From contig NZ_JADBED010000001.1 in NCBI RefSeq assembly GCF_014873955.1, positions 248,001 through 312,000 on the forward strand: 64,000 nucleotides of DNA, given 5' to 3'. Of this stretch, positions 8,283 to 20,118 are shown piece by piece. The notes below the pieces were generated by a model, which did no database searches, was not told where the DNA came from, and saw nothing but the letters and a program-made list of their open reading frames with translations. Source of the stretch: Nesterenkonia lutea (GTDB lineage Bacteria > Actinomycetota > Actinomycetes > Actinomycetales > Micrococcaceae). The translations under genes and the position numbers were made by a program. Numbering within the stretch: the stretch's first letter is position 1; each line of letters starts with the position of its first letter.

Positions 8283-9341
8283 ATGCAGCTGACCACACTC
8301 CGAGGCGTCTATGAGGCCCAGGGCCCATTCGCCACCGTCTATCTCGAAGCGCGTTCCCCGGCCGCTGACGCCGAGGACCAGCTTCGCCTCCGTTGGCAGG
8401 ATCTGCGCTCCCAGCTCGCCGACGCGGGCACTCCCGAGCCGGCGCTGACCGCACTGGACGAGGCGCTCGCCGAGGCCACCCCGACCGAGGTCCACGCCGA
8501 AGGCCGAGTCCTCGTGGCCGACCAGACCCGCGTGGTCCTGAACGAGCACTTCGATGCCGCGCAGGGATCCGGGGATCTCGCCGTGGTCGGCGAGCCTCCG
8601 CAGCTCGGGGACTACGTCCGCCAACGCCTCGGTGCTGTGCGGATGCTCGTGGCCATCGCCGACCAGAAGCAGGCCGTCATCCGTCGTCTTGTCGTCGCCG
8701 GCGAGGAGCTGCTGGCCTCCGGCGCCGAGGAATCGGTGCAGGGCAGCAGCGTCGAATCGGTGCACAAGCCGCGCGAGGGCGCGCTGAGCCATAAGCAGAT
8801 CCAGCGCACGGCCGATGAGGCTGCCGCCCAGAACATCCGGGACATCTCCGCCCGCGTGGCCAAGATCGCTGACTCCTGGCACCCTGACGTGATCGTGATC
8901 GCCGGCGAGACGCAGGGCCGCCGCGGCCTGCACGAGGAGCTGCCCAAGGCTCTGCAGGACTCCACAGTGGAGGCCGAGTCCGGCGGCGGCATCCCGTCCG
9001 GCCACGCTGATGAGGGGACCGAGCAGGCCCTGAGCGAGGAGCTGACCGTCATCGCCCGCCGCGTGGTGATCCAGCGCAGCAAGGACCAGACCGACCGCTA
9101 TGGCGAGGCACACGGACACGGACGCGCCGCAGAGGGCGCCGAGGCAGTCCGCGCCGCCGTGCGACTGGGCGCCGTCGAGACGCTGCTGCTGCGACAGCAC
9201 GAGAAGGCCACCGACGAGGACGAGCTGCTCGCCGCCGCCGCCGGAGTGGGTGCCTCGGTCGGCCTGCTCGGCACATCCGCCGAGGACTCCGTCGCCGCGA
9301 TCCTGCGCTACGAGGCCCCGATCGAGGACGTCGCCGACTGA
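8283..9341 (+). CDS. baeRF2/Vms1-like protein (release-factor-related)
   Basis: A 352-residue soluble protein resembling mycobacterial Rv2629 and the bacterial eRF1-related (baeRF family 2, Vms1/ANKZF1-like) group. The N-terminal domain begins QLTTLRGVYEAQGPFATVYLEARS. A central domain contains VRMLVAIADQKQAVIRRLVVAGEE, and the C-terminal part ends with AVRLGAVETLLL and a small hydrophobic domain. Family members are predicted peptidyl-tRNA hydrolases or ribosome-associated factors, but the function here is inferred from fold only. AAGGAG lies seven bases before ATG 8283. It is monocistronic, with a strong hairpin after it. Confidence 0.75.
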   Translation: MQLTTLRGVYEAQGPFATVYLEARSPAADAEDQLRLRWQDLRSQLADAGTPEPALTALDEALAEATPTEVHAEGRVLVADQTRVVLNEHFDAAQGSGDLAVVGEPPQLGDYVRQRLGAVRMLVAIADQKQAVIRRLVVAGEELLASGAEESVQGSSVESVHKPREGALSHKQIQRTADEAAAQNIRDISARVAKIADSWHPDVIVIAGETQGRRGLHEELPKALQDSTVEAESGGGIPSGHADEGTEQALSEELTVIARRVVIQRSKDQTDRYGEAHGHGRAAEGAEAVRAAVRLGAVETLLLRQHEKATDEDELLAAAAGVGASVGLLGTSAEDSVAAILRYEAPIEDVAD

Positions 9342-9400
9342 TCACCGAACAGCCTGGCCGAGAGTCCCGGCGCACGGCGCAGGACTGAGAAGTCGGGTCG

Positions 9401-9444
9401 ACGACGGCGGCCGCTCACCACGCCAGGTGAGCGGCCGCCGTCGT
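9401..9444 (+). terminator. Perfect 19-bp stem-loop terminator
   Basis: ACGACGGCGGCCGCTCACC (9401-9419) is followed by a six-base loop and its exact complement (9426-9444). There is no U-tract, as is common in high-GC actinobacteria. It separates the baeRF gene from gatCAB. Confidence 0.8.
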
Positions 9445-9488
9445 GTCTGCGGGTCCTGCGCCTCGCCTTTGAGGATGGCCCCGACCGA

Positions 9489-9494
9489 TAGACT
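9489..9494 (+). promoter_or_regulatory. -10 box of the gatCAB operon
   Basis: TAGACT lies 38 bases before gatC. A GAGGGAG Shine-Dalgarno follows, so the transcript has a short leader. Confidence 0.5.
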
Positions 9495-9532
9495 GGGTCG
9501 AGTTCATCCACCACCGATCCCGAGGGAGCTGC

Positions 9533-9829
9533 ATGTCTGAGATCTCGCGCGCCGACGTTGAGCATCTGGCAAAACTTGCGCACATCAGCATGACTGAGCA
9601 GGAACTGGAGAAGATGGCCGGTGAGCTGGCCGTCATCGTGGATTCCGTGGCGACCGTCTCTGAGGCCGTCTCCGGCGAGGTCCCAGCCACCAGCCATCCG
9701 CTGCCGCTGACCAACGTGTTCCGCGAGGACGAGGTCGGCCATGTCTTCACCGCTGAACAGTCGCTGCTCAATGCACCCGACGCTGAAGCCGGCCGTTTCA
9801 AGGTCCCGGCCATCCTGGACGAGGAGTGA
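9533..9829 (+). CDS. gatC: Asp-tRNA(Asn)/Glu-tRNA(Gln) amidotransferase subunit C
   Basis: A 98-residue subunit that wraps around GatA and stabilises the amidotransferase. [31 protein letters not shown] is the family's N-terminal helix pattern, and [11 protein letters not shown] is the conserved central loop. It is the first gene of gatC-gatA-gatB, with a GAGGGAG site upstream. Confidence 0.95.
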   Translation: MSEISRADVEHLAKLAHISMTEQELEKMAGELAVIVDSVATVSEAVSGEVPATSHPLPLTNVFREDEVGHVFTAEQSLLNAPDAEAGRFKVPAILDEE

Positions 9830-9837
9830 CCCCAGAC

Positions 9838-11418
9838 ATGACCACCCACACCCATGAGCTGATCCGGCTGACCGCCGCCGAGATGGCAGCGAAGCTGCGC
9901 GCCGGGGAGATCACCTCCGTGGCGCTGACCCAGGCACACCTGGATCGGATTGACACCGTCGACGGCGGCGAAGTCGGCATCCACGCCTTCCTGCACGTCT
10001 CTGCCGAGGAGGCCCTGCGCACCGCAGCCGAGGTGGACGCGATCCGCACGACCGGCGGTGCCGAGGCCGATGCCCTGCACCCGTTGGCCGGCGTGCCCAT
10101 CGCAGTCAAAGACCTGATCGTCACCGAAGGTCAGCCCACCACCGCCGGATCCGCGATGCTTCAGGGCTGGATGAGCCCCTACGACGCCACCGTGGTGACC
10201 AAGCTGCGCGCGGCGAAGCTGCCGATCCTGGGCAAGACGAACCTGGACGAGTTTGCGATGGGCTCCTCCACCGAGCACTCCGCCTACGGCGTGACCCGCA
10301 ACCCCTGGGACATCACCCGGATCCCCGGCGGATCAGGAGGCGGATCAGCCGCCGCCGTGGCCGCCTTCGAGGCGCCACTGGCGCTGGGCACCGACACCGG
10401 TGGGTCGATCCGCCAGCCCGGCGCCATGACCGGCACCGTCGGCGGCAAGCCCACCTATGGCGCGGTCTCCCGCTATGGGGCCATCGCGATGGCCTCCTCG
10501 CTGGACCAGATCGGTCCGGTGGCGCGCACCACCGAAGATGCCGCGCTGCTCCATGAGCTGATCGCCGGGCATGACCCCAGGGACTCCACCTCGCTGTCCG
10601 GCGAGGTCCCGGCCCTCGCCGAGGCCGTCCGCAGCGCTGACGTGTCGGGTCTGCGGATCGGAGTGATCAAGCAGCTCCAGGGCGAGGGATACCAGGAGGG
10701 CGTGCTGGCGCGCTTCCATGAGGCCCTCGACGCGCTGCGCGCGGCCGGTGCCGAGATCGTGGAGGTGGACTGTCCCAGCTTCGAGTATGCGCTGGGCGCG
10801 TACTACCTGATCATGCCCTCCGAGGCCTCCTCCAACCTCGCGAAGTTCGACGGCGTGCGCTACGGCACCCGGGTGCTCCCCGAGGGCGGGCCGCTGACCA
10901 TCGAACGAGTGATGGGCTCCACCCGCGCCGCCGGATTCGGTGATGAGGTCAAGCGACGGATCATCCTGGGCACCTACGCGCTATCGGCGGGCTACTACGA
11001 CGCCTACTACGGCTCCGCGCAGAAGGTCCGCACGCTGATCCAGCAGGACTTCGACGCCGCCTTCACCAAGGCCGACGTGCTGATCTCCCCGACCTCGCCC
11101 ACGGTGGCGTTCCCGCTGGGTGAGAAGGACGACGACCCGCTGGCGATGTACCTCAACGACGTCGCCACCATCCCCGCCAACCTTGCCGGCATCCCCGGCC
11201 TCTCGGTGCCGGGCGGTCTCTCCGAAGGGCTGCCCGTGGGCATCCAGTTCCTCGCGCCGATCCGCGAGGACGCACGCGCCTACCGGGCCGGAGCGGCGCT
11301 GGAGAAGCTGCTCGCCCACAAGACGGGACCGTTCTGGGCCCAGGCGCCGGAGCTGTCCGAGGCATCGGAACTGACCCAGGCACCGGCGGAGGCGGCGGCT
11401 CAGCCCGCCGGGAAGTGA
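9838..11418 (+). CDS. gatA: Asp-tRNA(Asn)/Glu-tRNA(Gln) amidotransferase subunit A
   Basis: A 526-residue amidase that releases ammonia from glutamine for transamidation of misacylated tRNA. The amidase signature contains [21 protein letters not shown], followed by [12 protein letters not shown]. The Ser-cisSer-Lys triad is visible as the Lys of VPIAVKDLI plus serines in these two motifs. The chosen start is ATG 9838 ([11 protein letters not shown]), where family similarity begins and GAGGAG sits 11 bases upstream. A GTG at 9826 overlapping the gatC stop as GTGA is the alternative and would add four residues. Confidence 0.95.
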   Translation: MTTHTHELIRLTAAEMAAKLRAGEITSVALTQAHLDRIDTVDGGEVGIHAFLHVSAEEALRTAAEVDAIRTTGGAEADALHPLAGVPIAVKDLIVTEGQPTTAGSAMLQGWMSPYDATVVTKLRAAKLPILGKTNLDEFAMGSSTEHSAYGVTRNPWDITRIPGGSGGGSAAAVAAFEAPLALGTDTGGSIRQPGAMTGTVGGKPTYGAVSRYGAIAMASSLDQIGPVARTTEDAALLHELIAGHDPRDSTSLSGEVPALAEAVRSADVSGLRIGVIKQLQGEGYQEGVLARFHEALDALRAAGAEIVEVDCPSFEYALGAYYLIMPSEASSNLAKFDGVRYGTRVLPEGGPLTIERVMGSTRAAGFGDEVKRRIILGTYALSAGYYDAYYGSAQKVRTLIQQDFDAAFTKADVLISPTSPTVAFPLGEKDDDPLAMYLNDVATIPANLAGIPGLSVPGGLSEGLPVGIQFLAPIREDARAYRAGAALEKLLAHKTGPFWAQAPELSEASELTQAPAEAAAQPAGK

Positions 11419-11426
11419 AGGAAGAG

Positions 11427-12947
11427 ATGACTGACACGCTGACTGATGCAGAACCACTGAGCTACGAGGCGGCACTGGAGCAGTTCGATCCGGTGCTCGG
11501 CTTCGAGGTCCATGTGGAGCTGAACACCAAGACCAAGATGTTCTCCTCGGCACCCAATGCCTTCGGCGACGAGCCCAACACCAATGTCAACGAGGTCTGC
11601 CTGGGCCTGCCCGGCACGCTGCCGGTGGTCAACGGCAAGGCCGTGGAGTACGCGGTCAAGCTCGGCCTCGCGCTGAACTGCGAGATCGCCGAGAGGTGCC
11701 GCTTCGCGCGCAAGCAGTACTTCTACCCGGACACCCCGAAGAACTGGCAGACCTCCCAGTATGACGAGCCCATCGCCTTCGACGGCTACCTGGACATCGA
11801 ACTGGACGACGGTGAGGTCTTCCGAGTGGAGATCGAACGCGCCCATATGGAGGAAGATGCAGGCAAGCTCACCCACGCCGGCACCTCAGGACGGATCCAG
11901 GGCGCGGACTATTCCCTGGTGGACTACAACCGGTCCGGCATCCCGCTGGTGGAGATCGTCACCAAGCCGATAGTCGGCGCCGGCGCCCGCGCCCCGGAGC
12001 TGGCCCGGGCCTATGTCTCGGCCGTGCGGGACATCGTCAAGGGGCTGGGGATCTCCGACGCCCGCATGGAGCGCGGCAACGTCCGCTGTGACGCCAACGT
12101 CTCGATGATGCCCAAGGGGACCACGACCTTCGGCACGCGCTCCGAGACGAAGAACGTGAACTCGCTGCGCGCCGTCGAGCATGCGGTGACCTACGAGATG
12201 CGCCGCCACGCCGGCATCCTGGCTGCCGGAGGGTCCATCGTGCAGGAGACCCGCCACTGGCAGGAGGGCACGCGGACCACGAGCTCGGGTCGCCCGAAGT
12301 CCGATGCTGATGACTACCGCTACTTCCCGGAGCCGGACCTGGTCCCGATCGTCACCACGTCCGCCTGGGTGGAGCAGCTGCGCGCTCAGCTGCCCGAGCC
12401 GCCGGCAGAGCGCCGCCGCCGGCTGCTGGCCGACTGGGGCTTCTCTGAGCAGGAGTTCCGTGATGTGGTCGCCGCAGATCTGCTGGATGAGATCCAGGAG
12501 ACTGTCGCCTCCGGCGTCTCTCCTGCGGTGGCGCGCAAATGGTGGATGGGAGAGATCTCCCGGCTGGCCAACGCCCGCGATCTCGAACCGGCCGCCCTGG
12601 GTGTGCAGCCGGCGACCATCGGCGCACTGAACGCGCTGATCGAAGAGGGGCGGATCAACGACAAGATCGCCCGTCAGGTCCTGGAGCATGTCATCGCGGG
12701 GGAGGGCACCCCCGGCGAGATCGTCACCGCCCGCGGTCTGGAAGTCGTCTCCGACGATTCCGGCGCGCTGACGGCGGCCGTGGAGAAGGCCATGGCCGAG
12801 AACCCGGACGTGGTGGAGAAGATCGCTGGTGGCAAGCTCAAGGCCATCGGCGCACTGATCGGACCGGTCATGAAGGAGACCCGCGGCCAGGCCGATGCCG
12901 GCAAGGTCCGCGAGATCGTCCTCGCCAAGCTCGACATCGAAAGCTGA
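11427..12947 (+). CDS. gatB: Asp-tRNA(Asn)/Glu-tRNA(Gln) amidotransferase subunit B
   Basis: A 506-residue subunit that phosphorylates Glu-tRNA(Gln)/Asp-tRNA(Asn) and completes amidation. It has the N-terminal cradle (VLGFEVHVELNTKTKMFSSAPNAFG), the PDTPKNWQTSQYDEPIAFDGYL motif and LVDYNRSGIPLVEIVTKP. A helical and C-terminal YqeY-like tail domain (about residues 360-506) binds tRNA. ATG 11427 has GAAGGAAG just upstream and lies nine bases after gatA. A strong terminator follows, closing the operon. Confidence 0.95.
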   Translation: MTDTLTDAEPLSYEAALEQFDPVLGFEVHVELNTKTKMFSSAPNAFGDEPNTNVNEVCLGLPGTLPVVNGKAVEYAVKLGLALNCEIAERCRFARKQYFYPDTPKNWQTSQYDEPIAFDGYLDIELDDGEVFRVEIERAHMEEDAGKLTHAGTSGRIQGADYSLVDYNRSGIPLVEIVTKPIVGAGARAPELARAYVSAVRDIVKGLGISDARMERGNVRCDANVSMMPKGTTTFGTRSETKNVNSLRAVEHAVTYEMRRHAGILAAGGSIVQETRHWQEGTRTTSSGRPKSDADDYRYFPEPDLVPIVTTSAWVEQLRAQLPEPPAERRRRLLADWGFSEQEFRDVVAADLLDEIQETVASGVSPAVARKWWMGEISRLANARDLEPAALGVQPATIGALNALIEEGRINDKIARQVLEHVIAGEGTPGEIVTARGLEVVSDDSGALTAAVEKAMAENPDVVEKIAGGKLKAIGALIGPVMKETRGQADAGKVREIVLAKLDIES

Positions 12948-12991
12948 ACCCGTCCCGACACGCTGGCTGACCGGCAGCTGAATATTTTCTG

Positions 12992-13035
12992 AACGGCCTG
13001 AGATCCGCGCCCCGGCGCGGGTCTCAGGCCGTTTT
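12992..13035 (+). terminator. Terminator of gatCAB
   Basis: AACGGCCTGAGATCCGCGC (12992-13010) pairs through one G-T wobble with GCGCGGGTCTCAGGCCGTT, and a TTTT run follows. It is a canonical intrinsic terminator. Confidence 0.9.
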
Positions 13036-13047
13036 GTGTGTTCTATG

Positions 13048-13155
13048 GCACAATCCTCTCTTGTGCAATATTCCACCACCTGGAAACATGCACGATACAC
13101 ATTCATTGCGTGTCGCAAACTGACTGAAACAGTCGGGGAGTAGATTATTGCGCAA
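13048..13155 (+). promoter_or_regulatory. Cluster of dyads upstream of the alanine/glycine symporter
   Basis: Between the gatB terminator and the symporter lie four short palindromes. They are GCACAA-N7-TTGTGC (13048-13066), TTGCG-TGT-CGCAA (13106-13118), GACTG-AAA-CAGTC (13122-13134) and TTGCGCAA (13148-13155). Three share a TTGYGC/GCRCAA core, which suggests repeated binding of one regulator. No known operator consensus was recognised, and the rest of this 274-bp gap shows nothing else. Confidence 0.45.
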
Positions 13156-13221
13156 CCCGGGGCTGCACCCCGGAGCGCAGTGTCACACGCGCTTGCACCG
13201 ATCTTCGAATGAGGGAATCAC

Positions 13222-14775
13222 ATGAGCACCACGAGTGCATACATCACGGCGGCTGCCGCGGAGGAATCCGTTCTGCAGCAGACCGCCAACACCGTCGACG
13301 GGTGGTTCGCGGGAATCGCAGAGGGTTTCGCGAACATCATCTTCGCCACCATCCCGCTGGGCGGCTACGACGCTCCTGTCGTCGTGCTCTGGTCCATCCT
13401 CGCGGCCATAGGCTTCACGATCTACTTCGGCTTCGTCCAGTTCCGCACACCGAAGGTGAGCATCGAGGTGCTCCGCGGCAAGTGGACCACAAAGAAGGAT
13501 CCGGGCGAGGTCTCCCACTTCCAGGCGCTGACCTCCGCAGTCTCCGCAACTGTGGGACTCGGCAACATCGCTGGCGTGGCCGCTGCAGTCTCCATCGGCG
13601 GCCCGGGTGCCACCTTCTGGATGATCATCGCCGGGCTGTTCGGCATGTGCACCAAGTTCGTCGAGTGCACGCTCGGCGTGAAGTACCGCTACATCGATGA
13701 GAACGGCATCGTCCACGGCGGACCGTTCCAGTATCTCAAGGTTGCCTTCCACAAGCTCGGCCGCATCCCGGTGGCGATCATCACCGGACTGTTCGCCATC
13801 GCCATCATGCTCTTCGGCGTGGTCGGCGGCGGCATGTTCCAGTCGAACCAGGCGTTCGGCCAGCTGCGTGCAGCCACCGGCGGCGAAGAGGGAATCTTCG
13901 GCTCTGAACTGGCGGCGCTGATCTTCGGCCTCATCTTCGCGGCGCTGGTCGGTGTGGTCATCATCGGTGGCATCAAGTCCATCGGCGCGGTCACCGCCAA
14001 GCTGGTCCCTGCCATGGCGCTCATCTACGTGGTGGCCTGCCTGATCGTCATCGCGGTGAACTTCGCCAACATCGGTGACGCTTTCGGCGCGATCATCGGT
14101 GGAGCCTTCTCTCCTGAGGGAATCTCCGGCGGCGTGCTCGGCGTCATCATCATCGGTGTCACCCGCGCGGCGTTCTCCAACGAGGCCGGCATCGGCTCGG
14201 CTCCGATCGCCCACTCGGCGGTCAAGACCCGTCGTCCGGTCTCCGAGGGCTTCAACGCGGCACTCGAGCCCTTCATCGACACCGTGGTGGTCTGCACCAT
14301 GACCGCCCTGGTCATCATCTTCGCCTGGACCCCCGAGTACCAGGAGGCTCTGGACGCCGGTGGCGCGGAGAACCCGGTGGCGCTGACCTCGGCGGCCTTC
14401 GACTCCTTCCTGCCCGGCTTCAACATCGTGCTGACCGTCGCAGTCCTGCTGTTCGCCTACTCCACGCTGATCACCTGGGCCTACTACGGGATCCAGGCCT
14501 GGCGGCACCTCTTCGGCACCTCCAAGGTCGGTGACGCGATCTTCCGTGTGATGTTGCTCGTCCTGGTGATCCTGGGCTGCCTCGTCTCCGTCGGGAACAT
14601 CTTCAGCTTTGCCGACTCGGCGCTGTTCATGTGCATCTTCATCAACGTGATCGGTCTGGTCATCCTGGCCCCGAAGGTCAAGGAAGAGATGAAGCAGTAC
14701 CTGGCAGACCGCAAGGCAGGCCGCCTGCTGGAGGATCCGGAGCCGCTGCCCCACGAGCTGGCAGAGCGCCGCTGA
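13222..14775 (+). CDS. Sodium:alanine/glycine symporter (AGCS family)
   Basis: A 517-residue integral membrane carrier of the alanine or glycine:cation symporter family. It has about ten to eleven hydrophobic segments. The family signature region is SATVGLGNIAGVAAAVSIGG, continuing into GPGATFWMIIAGLFGMCTKF (about residues 105-150). SNEAGIGSAPIAHSAVK is the second conserved motif. It imports alanine or glycine with Na+. GAGGGAAT lies upstream of ATG 13222. It is monocistronic and preceded by an unusual dyad-rich leader. A glycine cleavage operon is present later in the window, so glycine is a plausible substrate. Confidence 0.92.
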   Translation: MSTTSAYITAAAAEESVLQQTANTVDGWFAGIAEGFANIIFATIPLGGYDAPVVVLWSILAAIGFTIYFGFVQFRTPKVSIEVLRGKWTTKKDPGEVSHFQALTSAVSATVGLGNIAGVAAAVSIGGPGATFWMIIAGLFGMCTKFVECTLGVKYRYIDENGIVHGGPFQYLKVAFHKLGRIPVAIITGLFAIAIMLFGVVGGGMFQSNQAFGQLRAATGGEEGIFGSELAALIFGLIFAALVGVVIIGGIKSIGAVTAKLVPAMALIYVVACLIVIAVNFANIGDAFGAIIGGAFSPEGISGGVLGVIIIGVTRAAFSNEAGIGSAPIAHSAVKTRRPVSEGFNAALEPFIDTVVVCTMTALVIIFAWTPEYQEALDAGGAENPVALTSAAFDSFLPGFNIVLTVAVLLFAYSTLITWAYYGIQAWRHLFGTSKVGDAIFRVMLLVLVILGCLVSVGNIFSFADSALFMCIFINVIGLVILAPKVKEEMKQYLADRKAGRLLEDPEPLPHELAERR

Positions 14776-14812
14776 TTCCAGCAGCAGTGAGCATCTCCGC
14801 CCACTGAGCACA

Positions 14813-14858
14813 GAAGCCCGCCGGTTCCTCTCGAGGGGAGGGGATTCCGGCGGGCTTC
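14813..14858. terminator. Bidirectional terminator between convergent genes
   Basis: GAAGCCCGCCGG (14813-14824) and its exact complement CCGGCGGGCTTC (14847-14858) flank a 22-base loop. It lies between the symporter stop and the GNAT stop. Confidence 0.8.
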
Positions 14859-14882
14859 TCCATGCCCTCGAGAGCGGGGCGC

Positions 14883-15404
14883 TCAGACCCTGCGGAGGAA
14901 GAAGGGGAACCGGGCATCCTTTGCTTCGAGCCAGAAGTCCCGCTCAGGCACTTCGCAGAAGCCCTCGGAGCGGTACAGGGCATGCGCGGTCGTCATGGAG
15001 GTCAGGCTGCACAGGGTGAGCCCATGGATCTCGGGGCGAGACTCGGCCTCGGCGATGATGTGTCGGACCATCCGCCGAGCGATCCCGCGCCCCTGGTGCT
15101 CCGGAGCCACAGCGAGCATCCGGAACTCCATCTCTCCGGCACGCGCGACCTCCGCCATCGGCCCGCCGGCATCGGTGACCGCCACGGAGGCTGCGATGTC
15201 GGTGCCGCTGCCGGCCGGCACCTCGGCCACCAGCAGCCTGGAGCCGGAGGCACGGGTCGCCACATCGGCGAGATGACTGACGTAGGAGTCCTCGGGGGTG
15301 AGAAATCCACCGTCCACGTAGGCGGACACGGTCAGCTCGGCGATCCGATCCCAGTCTGCCCGGGCGGCCTCGCGGATGAGCAGTTCAGGCCCGTTCTGCG
15401 CCAT
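14883..15404 (-). CDS. GNAT-family N-acetyltransferase
   Basis: A 173-residue acetyl-CoA-dependent acyltransferase of unknown substrate. The acetyl-CoA loop is visible as MLAVAPEHQGRGIARRMVRH (Q/R-x-x-G-x-G/A). A C-terminal ALYRSEGFCEVPERDFWL segment is the typical GNAT ending. ATG 15404 (MAQNGPELLIREA) starts five bases after the inositol monophosphatase gene, so it is the last gene of ligA-IMPase-GNAT. Confidence 0.85.
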   Translation of the reverse strand: MAQNGPELLIREAARADWDRIAELTVSAYVDGGFLTPEDSYVSHLADVATRASGSRLLVAEVPAGSGTDIAASVAVTDAGGPMAEVARAGEMEFRMLAVAPEHQGRGIARRMVRHIIAEAESRPEIHGLTLCSLTSMTTAHALYRSEGFCEVPERDFWLEAKDARFPFFLRRV

Positions 15405-15409
15405 CACGC

Positions 15410-16252
15410 TCAGCGGGCCAGCGGGGCGGGGGAGAGCTCGCTGAGCTCCATCCCGATATCGCCGATCACGCACCAGTCGGGGCTCACGCTGCTGTCAGCT
15501 GCGGCGGGGCGGTGCACCGGCACCCCCGATTCCTCGGCGATGAGTGCGGCGGCGGCCCAGTCATGCTCCCAGATGCCGTATTCGGCGTAGGCGTCCTGGG
15601 TGCCGTCGGCGACCATGCAGATGTCCAATGCCGCAGCGCCGAGACGACGCATATTGCCGAAGGCCGGGAGCATCGCTGCCACGGCACGCGTCTGCTCCGC
15701 CCGCCGTGCAGGGTCATAGCCGTAGCCGGTGGAGAGCAGGCCCGCGGCGAGGTCCCCGGTGGGGCCGCTCAGTCGGACTGGTTCCGAGTCCCTATTGGTG
15801 CTGAAGGCGCCCTGACCGCGGCTGGCCCACCAGATGCGGCCCAGGGCCGGAGCGACGACGACGCCGGCCAGCCAGTTCCCATCGGGGCCCTGCAGCCCCA
15901 CGGAGGTGCCGTAGTAGACGATCCCGCGGACGAAGTTCGTGGTCCCGTCGAGCGGATCGATCGACCAGCGGTGACCGCTGGGCTCCTGCGGGGTGGTGGT
16001 GCCGTACTCCTCGCCGGAGACCTCATCGTCGGGACGCCGCCGGTTGATGACCTCGCGGACCGCCTGCTCGGCACGCCGGTCGAAGTCGGTCACCAGATCC
16101 GAGGCGGAGGACTTCGTCTCGACCCCTGACTGCTCCTGTCCCAGGATCAGGCCCGAGGGGGAGACCTCCTCACGTTCGGCCAGGACGGCGGCGCCCGCCG
16201 CAGCGGCCTCGTGAGCGATCTCCAGCAGGTCCTGCAGCTTCTGAGCATTCAT
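15410..16252 (-). CDS. Inositol monophosphatase family protein
   Basis: A 280-residue Mg2+-dependent sugar phosphatase (IMPase/FIG superfamily). VSGEEYG supplies the first metal Glu. WSIDPLDGTTNFVRG is the DPxDGT signature. GIWEHDWAAAALIAEESG carries the C-terminal W-D motif. All metal ligands appear present, so it is likely active on inositol-1-phosphate or a related phosphate. ATG 16252 is used. A GTG at 16261 overlapping the ligA stop as GTGA would add three residues and is almost equally likely. Confidence 0.9.
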   Translation of the reverse strand: MNAQKLQDLLEIAHEAAAAGAAVLAEREEVSPSGLILGQEQSGVETKSSASDLVTDFDRRAEQAVREVINRRRPDDEVSGEEYGTTTPQEPSGHRWSIDPLDGTTNFVRGIVYYGTSVGLQGPDGNWLAGVVVAPALGRIWWASRGQGAFSTNRDSEPVRLSGPTGDLAAGLLSTGYGYDPARRAEQTRAVAAMLPAFGNMRRLGAAALDICMVADGTQDAYAEYGIWEHDWAAAALIAEESGVPVHRPAAADSSVSPDWCVIGDIGMELSELSPAPLAR

Positions 16253-16257
16253 CGTCG

Positions 16258-19480
<3,223 letters not shown>

Positions 19481-19490
19481 CCTCCGCGGC

Positions 19491-20066
19491 TCAGGCCTCC
19501 AGCACCTCGCGCAGGCGCTCCACCGGCTCCCGGATCTGGGCGAAGGAGGCGTCAAAGACGTCGTCAGGCATCATATAGGGGTCCACCACGTCATCGTCCT
19601 GGCCCGCAGCTTCATCGTGATCACGCTGTGCCGCCACGAGCGGCACCAGCGCAGTGAGCTTCTCCGCGGTCGAGGCGGCGCCTGCAAGCGCATCGCGCAG
19701 TGCAGCCTCGTCCACCGCGTCGAGCAGCCGGGTGAACTCCCGCAGGGTGAACACCTTCTGGGCACTGTCCGGGACATCGGTGAGGATGTCCTCCACGTGT
19801 TCATGGGAGGCGGTCAGGACCAGATCGCTCGAGCGGACCATCTCGGCGCTGAGCTGCACGGCCTGGAAATCCGCGGTATCGGCCCCCGCCGCGTCCAGCC
19901 GCTCCTTCATCTGAGGCTCCATGTCGTCACCGACATGGGCGTGGGTGCCGGCGGAGCGGACATCGATCTGATCTTCGCCCACGGCTTCCACCAGCAGACG
20001 ATCCATCGCGGGGGAGCGGCAGATGTTCCCGGTGCAGACGGCGAGCAGAGTGTAGGTCTCAGTCAT
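19491..20066 (-). CDS. Low-molecular-weight protein-tyrosine phosphatase
   Basis: A 191-residue cytosolic phosphatase. The P-loop CTGNICRSP (C-x5-R-S, residues 11-19) is at the N-terminus as required. The general-acid loop is represented by DDVVDPYMMPDDVF near residue 165. LMW-PTPs of this Etp/PtpA-like type counter tyrosine kinases in exopolysaccharide control, or act as arsenate reductases. The body (about 190 residues) is longer than classical 150-residue enzymes. No tyrosine kinase or polysaccharide genes are adjacent, so the pathway is open. Confidence 0.88.
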   Translation of the reverse strand: MTETYTLLAVCTGNICRSPAMDRLLVEAVGEDQIDVRSAGTHAHVGDDMEPQMKERLDAAGADTADFQAVQLSAEMVRSSDLVLTASHEHVEDILTDVPDSAQKVFTLREFTRLLDAVDEAALRDALAGAASTAEKLTALVPLVAAQRDHDEAAGQDDDVVDPYMMPDDVFDASFAQIREPVERLREVLEA

Positions 20067-20118
20067 GGAATCTATCTGATCACACCTGCCGCCTCCCCGC
20101 AGATCTAGACTCTTCCTC

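Noticed and set aside
13183..14811. 542-codon minus-strand frame opposite the alanine/glycine symporter
   Set aside because: Its His/Asp/Gly-rich composition is typical of shadow frames; the symporter on the other strand has full family motifs.
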